Of a DNA stretch of 64,000 nt, positions 62,685 to 64,000 are shown piece after piece. The DNA comes from Marnyiella aurantia (lineage in GTDB: Bacteria > Bacteroidota > Bacteroidia > Flavobacteriales > Weeksellaceae), in contig NZ_CP059472.1 in the NCBI RefSeq assembly GCF_014041915.1, positions 62,001-126,000 on the forward strand. Direction: 5' to 3'. Both the position numbers and the translations under genes were made by a program. The notes beneath the pieces were generated by a model. It ran no database searches, was not told where the DNA came from, and saw nothing but the letters and a program-made list of their open reading frames with translations. Within the stretch, counting starts at the first letter, position 1; every line of letters begins with the position of its first letter.

Positions 62685-64000
62685 ATGAATATAAAGATAC
62701 CGGCATTTTGCCTCCTGATTTCCACTTTAACCTTCGCGCAGACTTCCGTTTCCGGATTTGTTTTTGAGGATGCCAATGCAAATGCTCAAAAAGAAAGACG
62801 GGAAAGGGGAATAGGTAACGTGGCTGTTTCCAATGGGGTAGAAGTGGCCCTCACCGACAAAAATGGCAGGTACACACTGCCGCTGTACGGCGACCAGACC
62901 ATCTTTGTTATTAAGCCGGAAAATTACCGCACAAGGACAGATGCTAACAATCTGCCTCAATTTTATCATCATCATAAACCCAACGGCTCTCCTGCTGATT
63001 TTAAATATAAGGGAAGCGTACCCACCGGCTCACTACCCGCAGAATTAAATTTTCCGCTGTATAAAAGTGCTGAGAACAAAGAATTTCAAATTTTGGTTTT
63101 TGGTGATCCACAACCTTACACGCTGAAGGAGATTGACTATTTCAGAAGAGGGATTATTAACGAAGTTAAAAATAACCGTAAGAAAGCAGTGTTCGGTATC
63201 AGTCTGGGTGATCTGGTGGGCGACGATCTTACTCTTCACCAGCCTTATATTGAATCAATAAAGGAGATTGGTTTGCCATGGTATAACGTGATCGGAAATC
63301 ATGATATGAATTTTGATGCCCAGGAGGATCATCTTTCTGATGAGACTTTTGAGAGGAATTTTGGGCCGGCAAATTATGCTTTTAATTACGGAAATGTACA
63401 TTTTATGGTCCTGGACGACATTCTGTATCCCGATCCGCGTGACGGCAAGGGTTACTGGGCCGGCTTCCGGGAAGATCAGCTTAAATTTATCGAAAATAAC
63501 CTCAAACTCGTTCCTAAGAATAAATTGGTAGTGTTGGCATTTCATATTCAGATGATGCCGGAAAGGGAAGGTGATGATCATTTCCGGCTTTCAGACCGTA
63601 AAAGACTCTTTGATTTGCTTAGGCCGTTTGAAAACGTACTGATGATGTCGGCACATACCCACAAGCAGACCCAGATTTTTTACACAAAAGGTGACGGTTG
63701 GGAAGGAGCGGCGGACTTACATGAATATAATGTAGGAACCACTTCCGGCGACTGGTATTCGGGCACGGTGGATGCCACCGGCGTTCCGGCTTCCGTAATG
63801 CGCGACGGCACTTATCGCGGATACTCATTCATCGATTTCAAGGATAACAAATACAGAATACAGTATAAAGCTGCCGGTATGCCTGATGAATTTCAGATCA
63901 GTCTCTATGTTCCGAAGGTAATTGCAAGTCGCAGGAACTCAGCCAGGATAGTAGCCAATTTCTTCATGGGCAGTAAGAACGATTTGGTGGAATTCCGTGT
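62685..64000 (+). CDS. Calcineurin-like phosphoesterase with N- and C-terminal domains (3' end outside window)
   Basis: At least 438 residues, cut by the window edge. The signal is KIPAFCLLISTLTFAQ, followed by an N-terminal beta-sandwich (about 20-125, FVFEDANANAQKERRERGIG), as in metallophos-N proteins. The metallophosphatase core has VFGDPQPYTLKEI, ISLGDLVGDD, NVIGNHDMNFD, LAFHIQMMP and MMSAHTHKQTQ, giving the full set of metal ligands. The visible C-terminal part is the start of the associated C-domain. The gene begins three bases after the GDPD stop and belongs to the susCD operon; it probably hydrolyses phosphoesters in the periplasm. Confidence 0.9.
   Translation, partial: MNIKIPAFCLLISTLTFAQTSVSGFVFEDANANAQKERRERGIGNVAVSNGVEVALTDKNGRYTLPLYGDQTIFVIKPENYRTRTDANNLPQFYHHHKPNGSPADFKYKGSVPTGSLPAELNFPLYKSAENKEFQILVFGDPQPYTLKEIDYFRRGIINEVKNNRKKAVFGISLGDLVGDDLTLHQPYIESIKEIGLPWYNVIGNHDMNFDAQEDHLSDETFERNFGPANYAFNYGNVHFMVLDDILYPDPRDGKGYWAGFREDQLKFIENNLKLVPKNKLVVLAFHIQMMPEREGDDHFRLSDRKRLFDLLRPFENVLMMSAHTHKQTQIFYTKGDGWEGAADLHEYNVGTTSGDWYSGTVDATGVPASVMRDGTYRGYSFIDFKDNKYRIQYKAAGMPDEFQISLYVPKVIASRRNSARIVANFFMGSKNDLVEFR

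Overview
The window reads as chromosome from a Bacteroidota bacterium of the order Flavobacteriales, most likely the Weeksellaceae (Chryseobacterium group). Support comes from gldB/gldC, type IX secretion sorting domains, a SusC/SusD pair, a monomeric NADP isocitrate dehydrogenase, a subclass A2 class A beta-lactamase, and many start regions carrying the Bacteroidota -7 promoter box TAnnTTTG. No rRNA, tRNA, CRISPR array, integrase or IS transposase was found.

Layout. 1-6.9 kb: start of nadE (reverse), gldB-gldC, a cystathionine gamma-synthase/lyase-type enzyme, a DinB-YchJ pair, a VF530-type gene, tsaC-like, cca and tpx. 6.9-13.4 kb: a DUF763 gene, a Crp/Fnr-type regulator, then a co-directional run of small stand-alone domain proteins (DinB, SnoaL, VOC, SRPBCC, DUF1801, one lipoprotein), including a tandem SRPBCC duplication. 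13.6-16.5 kb: pheT and a META-domain lipoprotein. 16.5-21.8 kb: a tight reverse-strand operon in the order gfo/idh - class A beta-lactamase - M23 peptidase - hydroxyacyl-CoA dehydrogenase - membrane protein - acidic protein. 21.9-25.3 kb: pcm, two small acidic or hydrophilic proteins and hutU.

25.3-26.0 kb holds a compact element: a DUF559 endonuclease gene between two inverted copies of a structured repeat. A third, solo copy lies at 43.87 kb. 26-32.2 kb: a cytosolic-looking M23 protein, a two-domain fasciclin lipoprotein, a TonB-dependent receptor and an S41 protease. 32.2-36.4 kb: DUF417 membrane protein, AraC-type regulator, icd and a small membrane protein. 36.4-43.6 kb: a DNA-repair and stress block (topoisomerase IB, SDR oxidoreductase, two small membrane proteins, a ligD split by a frameshift at an A10 tract, ku, and divergent xthA). 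44-57 kb: P-type ATPase, M28 peptidase, two T9SS cargo proteins, Xaa-Pro aminopeptidase, an orphan phage-tail-tube-like protein, mnmE, and an EamA transporter coupled to an HTH/TPR-like protein. 57-64 kb: a noncoding region with two strong hairpins and a direct repeat, then susC-susD-glycerophosphodiesterase-calcineurin phosphoesterase, which looks like a locus for taking up and cleaving phosphodiesters. The last gene runs off the end.

How they work together. The repair block is a complete bacterial NHEJ set (Ku plus LigD) except for the frame break in ligD. The 57-64 kb operon couples outer-membrane import to two exported phosphoesterases. The most unusual structure is the DUF559/repeat element, whose three repeat copies keep fixed spacing and a foldable 18-nt centre although the centre sequence differs.
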